The position numbers were made by a program, and so were the translations under genes. Positions 1-6,510 of a stretch of 7,944 nt of DNA are shown here, piece after piece (within the stretch, counting starts at the first letter, position 1; each line of letters begins with the position of its first letter). Origin of the DNA: an uncultured Collinsella sp. (GTDB lineage: Bacteria; Actinomycetota; Coriobacteriia; Coriobacteriales; Coriobacteriaceae). The notes under the pieces were generated by a model, which was not told the origin of the DNA, searched no databases, and saw nothing but the letters and a program-made list of their open reading frames with translations. The stretch lies in the NCBI GenBank assembly GCA_902465465.1, contig CABQNF010000042.1, positions 1-7,944 of the forward strand, written 5' to 3'.

Positions 1-35
1 CGAGACGGTCCCGGGCTGACAATTTCGACTGTAAT

Positions 36-81
36 GGACGTTCTTGTTTGACTAGTCATTTAAGAACGTCCCCGATGACTA
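36..81. repeat. Nested palindromic intergenic element
   Basis: GGACGTTCTT (36-45) and AAGAACGTCC (62-71) are perfect 10-base inverted arms. Exactly centred between them is a second perfect palindrome, TGACTAGTCA (49-58). A further pair, TAGTCAT (53-59) and ATGACTA (75-81), is also perfectly complementary and would compete with the outer stem. No T-run follows on either strand, so it does not look like an intrinsic terminator. It could be a protein-binding site, a dispersed palindromic repeat, or the tail of an RNA transcribed from upstream. Only the arms are directly seen; the role is unknown. Confidence 0.55.
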
Positions 82-136
82 TTTGAATTGCTAATTTGTG
101 CGGGTTGTGGTTTTGTGACCTGCTGAAATTTTAGAT

Positions 137-175
137 ACTGTACAACTGTACGTTAATTTGTCTTCGTAGTATATT
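137..175 (+). promoter_or_regulatory. Probable promoter with GTACA-N2-TGTAC dyad for the YhgE/Pip operon
   Basis: This is the AT-rich part of the leader. TATATT (170-175) matches the -10 consensus at five of six bases. Eighteen bases upstream, CTGTAC (146-151) lies where a -35 box should be but matches it poorly. CTGTAC is the right half of a perfect dyad, GTACA-AC-TGTAC (140-151), and ACTGTAC is also directly repeated (137-143 and 145-151). A dyad over a weak -35 box would suit a repressor or activator site. An alternative hexamer pair is TTGTGA (113-118) with TACTGT (136-141), 17 bases apart. The promoter is inferred from sequence alone. Confidence 0.4.
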
Positions 176-194
176 GCTACCCGCAAAACTCAAT

Positions 195-236
195 ACCATT
201 GTGCTCTGAGACGCTAAAGCGCCTACGTACAATGGT
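195..236 (+). other. Leader hairpin upstream of the first YhgE/Pip gene
   Basis: ACCATTGT (195-202) and ACAATGGT (229-236) are perfect 8-base complements, and the loop holds a small hairpin, CGCT-AA-AGCG (212-221). If transcription begins near 182, this forms in the 5' leader and buries the ATG at 232. That makes 232 less likely as the working start. Its regulatory role, if any, is unknown. Confidence 0.3.
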
Positions 237-282
237 TGTCGATAGTACGATTCGATTTAACGACAGGATGGATGGTCCAAGC

Positions 283-3048
283 GTGAGTCTCGGCAGCAAA
301 CTATCCAATGCAAAGGTGTCCTTTGCGATATTTAAGCGCGACATTAAGCGACTGCTTGTGAACCCCGTCGCCTTGGTGGTTACCCTTGGCGTGTGCGTTA
401 TTCCCTCGCTGTATGCCTGGTACAACATCGTGGCCAACTGGGATCCGTACGGAAACACCCAGGGTATCAAGATTGCCATCGCCAACAACGATCGGGGCAC
501 CCAAAACGACTTGGTGGGCGAGCTCAACGCGGGCGACCAGGTCGTCGATCAGCTCAAGGAGAACGATCAGCTGGGCTGGACCTTCGTCGATTCGGCGTCC
601 GATGCCAAGGAGGGCGTCGAGAGCGGCGAGTACTATGCCGCTATCGTGATTCCCAAGAACTTCTCGGATAACCTGGTTTCGATGCTCGACGGCAACTACC
701 ATCAGCCCAAGCTCACGTACTACGTCAATGAGAAGAAGAGCGCCATTGCGCCCAAGGTTACCGATACCGGTGCAAACACCATCGAGGAGCAGATCAACTC
801 GGAATTTGTCTCTACGGTAGGCAAGACTGTTGCCGGTATCGCCAAGGATGCCGGTGTCGATTTAAAGGACAAGGCAACCCAGACTCAGGACTCGCTGGCA
901 AGTTCGGTGTCCGAGGCGTCCGACACCTTGGGCGAGGTGCGCGATTCGATTGGCGATATGAATGCCGCCATCGATAAGACGAGTGGCGCTATCGCCTCGG
1001 CTGATGCGGCACTTGCCGGCTTGCAAGGCCAGGCACCGTCGCTGACGCAGGCGATCTCCCAGAGCAACGACCTGCTGAGCGAAGCTCGCACCACGGCGGG
1101 CAACTCCATCACCTCGCTCTCCAAGGCGCTCTCGGAAGGCAGCCTTGCGCTCACCAAGACGTCGGCCTCTGCGAACGCTGCCATCGGCAAGCTGACGGGC
1201 GCGGTCACATCTACGACCACCCGTATCGACAACTCGCTCGAGTCTCTTCAAGCGACGATCGACCACAATAAGGCCGTTATCGGGCACTTGGAGATTCTCG
1301 CCAATGACACGTCGACAGGTTCCGAGGAAATTGACGCGCGCATTGTATCGACCATCGATTTGCTTCGAGAGCAGAATGAAAAGCTTCAGAGCATCAAGGA
1401 CGGTCTGTCTGCGCAGTCGAGCGCCATGGCGAATGACGCCGCGGCTGTCTCGGGTGCCAGCGACGCTATCAATAACGCAATTCAGACCGGTGCGACCAAC
1501 CTTGGCCAGGCCCAGACGGACCTGGGTCAAAACGCGCTGCCGAAGGCCTCGAGCGCGCTTGATTCCTTTGCCGCCGTTTCGGGCGACCTGACCGGTATCG
1601 TCTCGGGTATGACACCTACACTTGCAAATGCGCGCGGCACGTTGGCGCAGCTTAGCGCTACGCTCGGCCAGGCCAAGACCACGCTGTCCCAGACCGATTC
1701 CTCGCTTGCCAAGGTCCAGGACAAGCTTGCAACCGCCGCCAATGACATCGCGGCGCTGCAGACCTCCGAGTCCATGGGCGAGCTGGCCGATCTGATGGGC
1801 GTCGATGTCAATGACGTGGCAGATTTCATGGCGTCTCCGGTTGAGTTGACGTCCAAGTCAATCTATCCGGTCAAGAGCTTTGGCTCGGGCATCGCTCCCT
1901 TCTACACCAATCTGGCGCTTTGGGTGGGCGGCTATGTGCTCATCGCCATTTACAAGCTCGAGGTCGACCGTGAAGGTGTTGGCAGCTTTACGGCGCGCCA
2001 AGGCTACTTTGGCCGCTGGTTGCTCATGGTGATCCTGGGCGCGTTGCAGGCCATCATCGTTACGGTAGGCGATCTGGTGATTGGCGTGCAGCGCGTCAGC
2101 CCGCTGCTGTTCGTGCTGGGCGGCATCGCCATTTCGTTCACCTACGTCAATATCATCTATGCGCTGTCCACCACGTTTAAGCATATCGGCAAGGCTAACG
2201 GCGTCATTCTCGTCATCGTGCAGATCCCGGGTTCGTCGGGCATGTACCCCATCGAGATGATGCCCGGCTTCTTCCAGTGGCTGCACCCGCTGCTGCCCTT
2301 TACCTACGGCATCAATCTGCTGCGCGAGACGGTCGGCGGCATGTATTCGTTCAACTACCTGTTTAACCTGTGCATTCTGGGCGTGTTCTTGATCGTGGCG
2401 CTCTTTATCGGCCTGCAGCTGCGTCCGCTGCTGCTCAACCTTAACCTGCTCTTTGATAAACAGCTCTCCACGACCGGTATGATGATTTGCGAGTCCAACG
2501 ACCTGCCGCGCCAGCGCTACTCGCTGCGCACGGCCATGCGCGTCATGCTCGATTCCGATTCGTACCGTCGCGAACTGCTCGATCATGCGGTCGCCTTTGA
2601 ACATCGCTACCCGTACTACATCAAGGGCGGTTTTGCCGCCGTGGTGGGCGTTCAGGTCCTGCTCTTTGTCCTGTCGACGGTTCTCGATATCGACAATAAC
2701 GGCAAGATCATCCTGCTTGTCATTTGGATCATCTCGGTTATTGCCATCTGCGGCTGGCTTATCAATATCGAATATATCCGAGCGAGCCTCAATACCCAGA
2801 TGCGCATCTCGGCGCTTTCGGATGAGGACCTGCGTCGCGAGATGCGCGAACACACGGCCGCCATTCCTGCCGCCCGCCACATGTTTGGCCTCAACGCCAG
2901 CGAGCGTGGTGCCAAGGGCGGCGATCAGTCCACGGGCCGCTTGCCGCATATCGGCTCGCACCATAAATCTCAGGGCAGCGACAGCACAGCCACAAATGAT
3001 GGAGATACCACCGCGCTTGGCAAGCACTCCAAAGGAGGTGAGGCATAA
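283..3048 (+). CDS. YhgE/Pip-family membrane protein with extra C-terminal two-helix domain
   Basis: This is a large surface-anchored membrane protein of the YhgE/Pip family (related to Lactococcus phage infection protein Pip and Bacillus YhgE; distant kin of ABC-2 permeases and EsaA). Numbered from the GTG at 283 (921 aa), the order is: a short basic KRD-containing N-terminus; helix 1 at about 28-50, ending in the family motif LYAW-N-WDPYGNT; a long Ala/Ser/Asp-rich, probably coiled-coil extracellular domain to about 527; YPVKSFGSGIAPFY (528-541); then helices near 540-562, 577-600, 608-630, 640-657 and 693-716. The motif GSSGMYPIEM is present. Unusually, two more helices follow (about 782-804 and 808-830), then a polar tail. 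The start is uncertain. GTG 283 has GGATGG seven bases upstream, whereas TTG 199, ATG 232 and ATG 268 lack a Shine-Dalgarno and the codons before 283 are atypical for the gene. Biochemical function is not known. Confidence 0.88.
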   Translation: MSLGSKLSNAKVSFAIFKRDIKRLLVNPVALVVTLGVCVIPSLYAWYNIVANWDPYGNTQGIKIAIANNDRGTQNDLVGELNAGDQVVDQLKENDQLGWTFVDSASDAKEGVESGEYYAAIVIPKNFSDNLVSMLDGNYHQPKLTYYVNEKKSAIAPKVTDTGANTIEEQINSEFVSTVGKTVAGIAKDAGVDLKDKATQTQDSLASSVSEASDTLGEVRDSIGDMNAAIDKTSGAIASADAALAGLQGQAPSLTQAISQSNDLLSEARTTAGNSITSLSKALSEGSLALTKTSASANAAIGKLTGAVTSTTTRIDNSLESLQATIDHNKAVIGHLEILANDTSTGSEEIDARIVSTIDLLREQNEKLQSIKDGLSAQSSAMANDAAAVSGASDAINNAIQTGATNLGQAQTDLGQNALPKASSALDSFAAVSGDLTGIVSGMTPTLANARGTLAQLSATLGQAKTTLSQTDSSLAKVQDKLATAANDIAALQTSESMGELADLMGVDVNDVADFMASPVELTSKSIYPVKSFGSGIAPFYTNLALWVGGYVLIAIYKLEVDREGVGSFTARQGYFGRWLLMVILGALQAIIVTVGDLVIGVQRVSPLLFVLGGIAISFTYVNIIYALSTTFKHIGKANGVILVIVQIPGSSGMYPIEMMPGFFQWLHPLLPFTYGINLLRETVGGMYSFNYLFNLCILGVFLIVALFIGLQLRPLLLNLNLLFDKQLSTTGMMICESNDLPRQRYSLRTAMRVMLDSDSYRRELLDHAVAFEHRYPYYIKGGFAAVVGVQVLLFVLSTVLDIDNNGKIILLVIWIISVIAICGWLINIEYIRASLNTQMRISALSDEDLRREMREHTAAIPAARHMFGLNASERGAKGGDQSTGRLPHIGSHHKSQGSDSTATNDGDTTALGKHSKGGEA
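3031..3041 (+). promoter_or_regulatory. Near-perfect Shine-Dalgarno coupling the two YhgE/Pip genes
   Basis: AAAGGAGGTGA is almost fully complementary to the 16S rRNA 3' end. It lies inside the last codons of the first gene (encoding KGGEA), seven bases before the ATG at 3049. The upstream stop TAA (3046-3048) abuts that ATG with no gap. This arrangement predicts translational coupling and strong initiation of the second gene. Confidence 0.85.
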
Positions 3049-4662
3049 ATGAAGAACATCCTGCATCTGTTTAAGCGCGATGTCCAAAACGTGTCTCGCT
3101 CCGTGATCGGCTTGGTTGTCGTGATGGGCCTCATTATCGTACCGTGTCTGTACGCGTGGTTTAACATCGCCGGCAGCTGGGATCCGTACGGCAACACCGG
3201 CAATCTTAAGATCGCCGTGGTCAACACCGATGAGGGTTACGAGAGCGATTTGATCCCCGTCGAGGTTAACGTGGGCGAAAACGTGACCGCCACCCTACGC
3301 GGCAACGAGAGCTTCGATTGGGTTGTGCTCAACAATCGCGAAAAGGCTATCGAGGGCGTTAAGTCGGGCGCGTACTATGCTGCCGTCGTTATCCCCAAAA
3401 CGTTTAGCGCTGACATGATGACGCTTTTCTCGACCGACGTGAAGCATGCCGATATCGAGTTCTACGAGAATCAGAAGGCCAACGCCATTGCGCAGATCGT
3501 GACCGAGAAGGGTTCGAGCGCCGTCCAGAGCCAGGTTAACAAAACTTTTACCGAGACCATTACGACGATCGGTCTTAAGACGGTGTCCAGCCTGCTCGAT
3601 TACATGAGCACCGACCAGGTGGGTAACTTTATCGCCAACCTGTCCTCGACGCTCGGCGATTCGATTGAGGACCTGCGAGACGTTCGGGCAAATGCTTCGT
3701 CGCTGGCGGGCATTTTGAGCTCCACGTCCGATTCGCTGACGTCGGCGAGCGGCATGCTCAAGCAGACGGGCACGGTCGATGAGTCAACGAAGCAGCTGAT
3801 GGAGCATGTCAAGAGCGGTATTAGCGATTCCAAGGAAGCGCTGAAGGACGCCAACGACGCCATCAATGCCGCGATTGACGGAAGCGCTGGCTCGTTTGAC
3901 AACGTGTCCGCCGAGCTTGCGAAGGCATTTGATGCCGCGAATCAACATGTCGACCTTACAGTGTCCCAGCTCAACGATGCCGCGGCGGCGCTCAACACGC
4001 GTGCCGACGATATCGACGCCACGGCCGACCAGCTCCGCAGCTTTGCCGATCAGGTGACTGACGAAAAACTCCAGGACAGCCTCAAGTCTGTGGCAACATC
4101 GCTGAGCAGGATTGCTGTGGAGTATCGCAACAACGCCAAGGACTTGACGGCCACCGCGAAGTCTCTCTCTGACAGCATGGCAGAGGTTAATAAGTCGCGT
4201 GCCGAGGTCGATCAGGCAATCGCGGATGCCAAGGCTGGTATCTCGGGCGCCAAGACTGACTACGACTCTACGTTTTCGGCCAAGGCAAAGGAGCTCAAGA
4301 AGACCATCTCGGGCGTTTTGGATTCGCTGAACGGTATTTCGAACGATCTGGATAGTGCTGTTGCTGGCCTGACCGACGCATCCGGTTCGCTGGCAAAGGG
4401 TCTCTCCAAGGCTGCAAAGCTGGTCAACAAGGCTTCTGATCAGCTGGGCGAGGCGTCGGACAAGATCAGTGCGTTTAAGGACGAGCTCGACGGCGCCTTG
4501 ATGTCGGATGACCTCGCTACGATCAAGACGATGATCGGCAATGATCCCGAGGGTCTGGCCGTGTCGCTTTCCGGCCCCGTCGCGCTCGATCGCAAGCCGC
4601 CATGGCACCGTTCTACACGATTCTGTCGCTCTGGGTGGGCTCGATTGTGCTGGCGGCCATGA
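3049..4662 (+). CDS. YhgE/Pip-family protein, N-terminal piece of a frameshifted gene
   Basis: This is the second tandem YhgE/Pip gene, read to a premature TGA at 4660. It starts MKNILHLFKRD, has helix 1 at about residues 18-40, and carries the family motif LYAW-N-WDPYGNT around W44, as in its neighbour. The rest is a long Ser/Ala/Asp-rich, probably coiled-coil extracellular domain with no further membrane segment. The last residues that fit the family are PVALDRKP (to about 517). The final 20 are out-of-frame residues rich in Arg, Trp and Pro. The five or more helices expected next are encoded one frame away from 4602. On its own the product would be a single-helix surface protein without the C-terminal membrane domain, so the gene is probably non-functional unless the lesion is a sequencing or assembly error. 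Confidence 0.8.
   Translation: MKNILHLFKRDVQNVSRSVIGLVVVMGLIIVPCLYAWFNIAGSWDPYGNTGNLKIAVVNTDEGYESDLIPVEVNVGENVTATLRGNESFDWVVLNNREKAIEGVKSGAYYAAVVIPKTFSADMMTLFSTDVKHADIEFYENQKANAIAQIVTEKGSSAVQSQVNKTFTETITTIGLKTVSSLLDYMSTDQVGNFIANLSSTLGDSIEDLRDVRANASSLAGILSSTSDSLTSASGMLKQTGTVDESTKQLMEHVKSGISDSKEALKDANDAINAAIDGSAGSFDNVSAELAKAFDAANQHVDLTVSQLNDAAAALNTRADDIDATADQLRSFADQVTDEKLQDSLKSVATSLSRIAVEYRNNAKDLTATAKSLSDSMAEVNKSRAEVDQAIADAKAGISGAKTDYDSTFSAKAKELKKTISGVLDSLNGISNDLDSAVAGLTDASGSLAKGLSKAAKLVNKASDQLGEASDKISAFKDELDGALMSDDLATIKTMIGNDPEGLAVSLSGPVALDRKPPWHRSTRFCRSGWARLCWRP
4590..4604 (+). other. Probable 28-nt deletion and frameshift junction
   Basis: Aligning the two tandem genes, the first has 12 codons (SIYPVKSFGSGI) between the K of SPVELTSK and APFY. 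The second has only 8 nt (4597-4604) between the matching K of GPVALDRK and APFY. The difference is 28 nt, one more than a multiple of three, which exactly explains the change of frame. No slippery heptamer is visible, so programmed frameshifting is unlikely. Confidence 0.7.
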
Positions 4663-5210
4663 TGAAGGTCTCGGTTGACGATGAGCTTATCAACGAGCTC
4701 ATCCCCGTGCGCCTGCACGAGATCTACCTGGGCCGCTACCTGTTCTTTGGCGGTCTGGCCCTGCTGCAGGCAACGCTCGTGTGTGCGGGCGACATCCTGT
4801 TCTTTGGCATCCAGTGCGACGACCCGCTGCAGTTTGTGCTGGCGGGCTGGGTCGCGAGTCTCGTGTTCTCCAATATCGTCTACACGCTTACGGTTTCGTT
4901 TGGCGATATCGGCAAGGCGCTCGCCGTCGTGCTGCTGGTCATGCAGGTCGGCGGTTCGGGCGGCACGTTCCCCATCGAGATGACCGGCCCCGTGTTCCAG
5001 GCGATCTATCCGTTCCTGCCGTTCACCCACGGCATCAACGCCATGCATGCCGCCATGGCCGGTGCGTACCACATGGAGTACTGGATTGAGCTAGGCATTC
5101 TGGCGAGCTATCTGATTCCGTCGCTGGCACTGGGCGTCGTCTTCCGCCGCCCGGTCATCAAAGCCAACGACTGGATCATCGAAAAACTGGAGTCAACCAA
5201 ATTGATTTAG
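4602..5210 (+). CDS. YhgE/Pip-family protein, C-terminal membrane-domain piece of the frameshifted gene
   Basis: This frame holds the missing C-terminal domain of the second YhgE/Pip gene. It opens MAPFYTILSLWVG, matching IAPFYTNLALWVG of the first gene. Hydrophobic helices lie near residues 2-21, 43-65, 73-95, 102-122 and 163-183. The family segment GGSGGTFPIEM precedes a PFLPFTHGINAM stretch that matches PLLPFTYGINLL upstream. It ends soon after the last helix (RRPVIKANDWIIEKLE), so it lacks the two-helix extension of the first gene. The ATG at 4602 is the first in this frame after a stop at 4542, but it has no Shine-Dalgarno and overlaps the upstream piece by 61 nt. Independent translation is doubtful. 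Best treated as the 3' part of a pseudogene spanning 3049-5210. Confidence 0.75.
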   Translation: MAPFYTILSLWVGSIVLAAMMKVSVDDELINELIPVRLHEIYLGRYLFFGGLALLQATLVCAGDILFFGIQCDDPLQFVLAGWVASLVFSNIVYTLTVSFGDIGKALAVVLLVMQVGGSGGTFPIEMTGPVFQAIYPFLPFTHGINAMHAAMAGAYHMEYWIELGILASYLIPSLALGVVFRRPVIKANDWIIEKLESTKLI

Positions 5211-5273
5211 TTCAGCAACGTAAACGCCGTCGGAACATCGAGATCTTCCAACCCGATGCTTTAGCGTAGTGAA

Positions 5274-5303
5274 TTGCACGGGCTGCTTGGTTGTTGCTAC
5301 AGT
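5274..5303 (+). promoter_or_regulatory. Possible promoter for the EamA permease
   Basis: TTGCAC (5274-5279) and TACAGT (5298-5303) are spaced 18 bases apart; they match the -35 and -10 consensus at three and four positions. The -10 box lies in a small perfect palindrome, GCTAC-A-GTAGC (5296-5306). The predicted start falls right at the 5' arm of the terminator hairpin at 5308, which weakens the case: such a transcript would probably be terminated. TTGACC (5343-5348) is another -35-like box but has no good -10 partner. Confidence 0.25.
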
Positions 5304-5307
5304 AGCG

Positions 5308-5344
5308 GGGCGTGCCGGGGGTCCGGTGCGCCCTGCTTTTATTT
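5308..5344 (+). terminator. Rho-independent terminator after the YhgE/Pip operon
   Basis: GGGCGTGCC (5308-5316) pairs with GGTGCGCCC (5325-5333) over nine positions, two of them G-U, around an 8-base GC-rich loop. It is followed by TGCTTTTATTT. It lies about 100 bases beyond the YhgE/Pip stop and about 70 before the permease, so it most likely ends the upstream operon. Confidence 0.6.
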
Positions 5345-5411
5345 GACCATGAGGCGGCACGCAGCCATGCGCGTGCGGACACCACGCCCAGATTGAGCGC
5401 GAGGATGCCCT

Positions 5412-6395
5412 ATGGCCCAGCATGCCACTGACAATATCGAAATGATGCCCGATAGCCCTGTTGCTCGCGAGGACCTGGGCGCGGGCGGCACCTCCCGCGG
5501 CGCCGGCGCTCGCTCGCCGCTGTTCTGGAAAGTCCTGCTGCTTTCGGTGGCAGTCGTCTGGGGCTACTCCTTTACGACCATGAAGGACGCGCTCGACACC
5601 ATTCCGGTGTTCGAACTGCTCTACGTGCGCTTTCTGCCTGCGGCGTTGGTCATGTTTTTCATCTTCCACAAGCGCATCATCGCGCACCTCAACGCCCGCA
5701 ACCTTATCGTCGGACTTGGCATGGGCGCACTTATGTGGGCCGCCTACGCCCTGCAGACAGTCGGTCTGGCGCACACCACGGCGGGCAAGAATGCTTTTTT
5801 GACGGGCACGTATTGCATCGTTGTGCCGTTCGCGAGCTATTTTCTGAGCGGCGAAAAACTCACCCGCTATAACCTGGGCGCGGCGCTGCTGTGCTTGGCG
5901 GGCATTGGCTTGGTGGCGCTCGATAGCGTTGAATTCAACATCGGTGATGTCATTACGCTGGCGGGTGCGGTCTTTTTCGCCATCCAGATGGCGGTGACTG
6001 CCAAGTACGGTCGCAAAATGGACATCAACGTCATCACGTTTTGGATGTTTGTGGGCAACGGCGTGCTGAGCCTGGCAACGTCGCTGCTATTCGAGACCCA
6101 AGCGCCTCTGTCCGTGTGGACGCCGAGCTTTATCAGCGCGATGGTGTTTCTCTCGGTTGGTTGCACATGCGCGGCTCTGCTCATCCAAAACGTCGGCTTG
6201 GCGCATGTCTCGGCCTCGACGGGCTCACTGCTCCTTTCGATGGAGTCGCCTTCGGGCGTGCTGTTCTCGGTGCTGCTGATGGGGGAGGCGCTCACCTCGC
6301 GCCTGCTCGCCGGCTTCGCGCTCATCTTTCTTTCGATTATCTTGAGCGAGACGCATTTCGATTTCTTGCGCCGAAAATCACACCCGCAATTGTAA
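5412..6395 (+). CDS. DMT superfamily permease with two EamA domains
   Basis: This is an inner-membrane permease of the drug/metabolite transporter superfamily, of the RhaT/YdcZ-like ten-helix EamA type; the substrate cannot be told from sequence. The 327-residue product is of normal length. After a polar, unstructured N-terminal tail of about 36 residues come ten hydrophobic segments, near 38-55, 66-85, 96-116, 124-145, 153-172, 177-197, 207-227, 238-262, 270-290 and 295-315. They fall into two five-helix halves. Typical EamA features are VVWGYSFTTMKDAL in helix 1, LYVRFLPAAL in helix 2, LQTVGLAHTTAGKNAFLTG (helices 3-4) and its second-half echo LIQNVGLAHVSASTGSLLLS, and GEKLT/GEALT after helices 4 and 9. 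The ATG at 5412 has GAGG seven bases upstream. A terminator follows directly, so it is probably transcribed alone. Confidence 0.9.
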   Translation: MAQHATDNIEMMPDSPVAREDLGAGGTSRGAGARSPLFWKVLLLSVAVVWGYSFTTMKDALDTIPVFELLYVRFLPAALVMFFIFHKRIIAHLNARNLIVGLGMGALMWAAYALQTVGLAHTTAGKNAFLTGTYCIVVPFASYFLSGEKLTRYNLGAALLCLAGIGLVALDSVEFNIGDVITLAGAVFFAIQMAVTAKYGRKMDINVITFWMFVGNGVLSLATSLLFETQAPLSVWTPSFISAMVFLSVGCTCAALLIQNVGLAHVSASTGSLLLSMESPSGVLFSVLLMGEALTSRLLAGFALIFLSIILSETHFDFLRRKSHPQL

Positions 6396-6407
6396 ACAAC
6401 TTGTTGC

Positions 6408-6432
6408 GCCGCCCTCCCAGGGCGGCATTTTT
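6408..6432 (+). terminator. Strong Rho-independent terminator after the EamA permease
   Basis: GCCGCCCT (6408-6415) and AGGGCGGC (6419-6426) form a perfect 8-bp GC-rich stem with a CCC loop, followed by ATTTTTAT. It starts 12 bases past the permease stop. It also argues against any start of the next gene upstream of 6440. Confidence 0.9.
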
Positions 6433-6444
6433 ATGTCATGCCCT

Positions 6445-6480
6445 TACAGTTGTACCTTGCACTTTACGCTATCAAAGTGC
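6445..6480 (+). promoter_or_regulatory. Promoter/operator region of the amidohydrolase with two palindromes
   Basis: Two dyads lie between the terminator and the gene. TACA-GT-TGTA (6445-6454) is part of TACAGTTGTAC (6445-6455), whose exact reverse complement occurs at 140-150 in front of the YhgE/Pip operon. GCACTTT (6459-6465) and AAAGTGC (6474-6480) are perfect 7-base inverted arms around an 8-base spacer. A weak promoter can be drawn as TTGTAC (6450-6455), 17 bases, CAAAGT (6473-6478); both boxes then fall inside a dyad, as expected for a regulated promoter. The hexamers are poor matches to consensus. The second dyad could instead be a leader hairpin. Confidence 0.4.
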
Positions 6481-6510
6481 GTGCTGCAAAAACGTTACTG
6501 GAGGGCTTCT

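Noticed and set aside
36..81. Palindromes as a CRISPR repeat or intrinsic terminator
   Set aside because: There is one unit only with no spacers, and no T-run follows on either strand.
1858..3087. Long minus-strand open frame (409 codons) opposite the first YhgE/Pip gene
   Set aside because: Its product is rich in His, Arg, Gln and Asp with no recognisable domain, as expected of the antisense of GC-rich membrane-protein codons. The + strand frame has clear family motifs and a Shine-Dalgarno-coupled neighbour.
3784..4608. Minus-strand open frame (274 codons) opposite the second YhgE/Pip gene
   Set aside because: No domain or ribosome binding site, and fully opposite a recognised coiled-coil region; a shadow frame.
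4590..4662. Programmed ribosomal frameshift joining the two halves of the second YhgE/Pip gene
   Set aside because: No slippery heptamer is seen in the overlap, and a frameshift would not restore the conserved YPV...GS residues that are also missing.
5310..5376. Attenuator: GCGTGCCG (5310-5317) can pair with CGGCACGC (5355-5362) instead of the terminator 3' arm
   Set aside because: The competing segment lies downstream of the T-run, so it is not yet transcribed when termination is decided. It cannot act as a normal antiterminator.
5349..5396. Leader peptide of 15 residues (starting MRRHAAMR) ahead of the permease
   Set aside because: There is no Shine-Dalgarno before its ATG and no run of a regulatory amino acid.
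6433..6510. Upstream start for the amidohydrolase at 6433
   Set aside because: That codon (TTT-ATG region) lies in the T-run of the previous terminator, and the residues before 6511 (SCPYSCTLHFTLSK) do not resemble the family. ATG 6511 has GGAGGG at good spacing.
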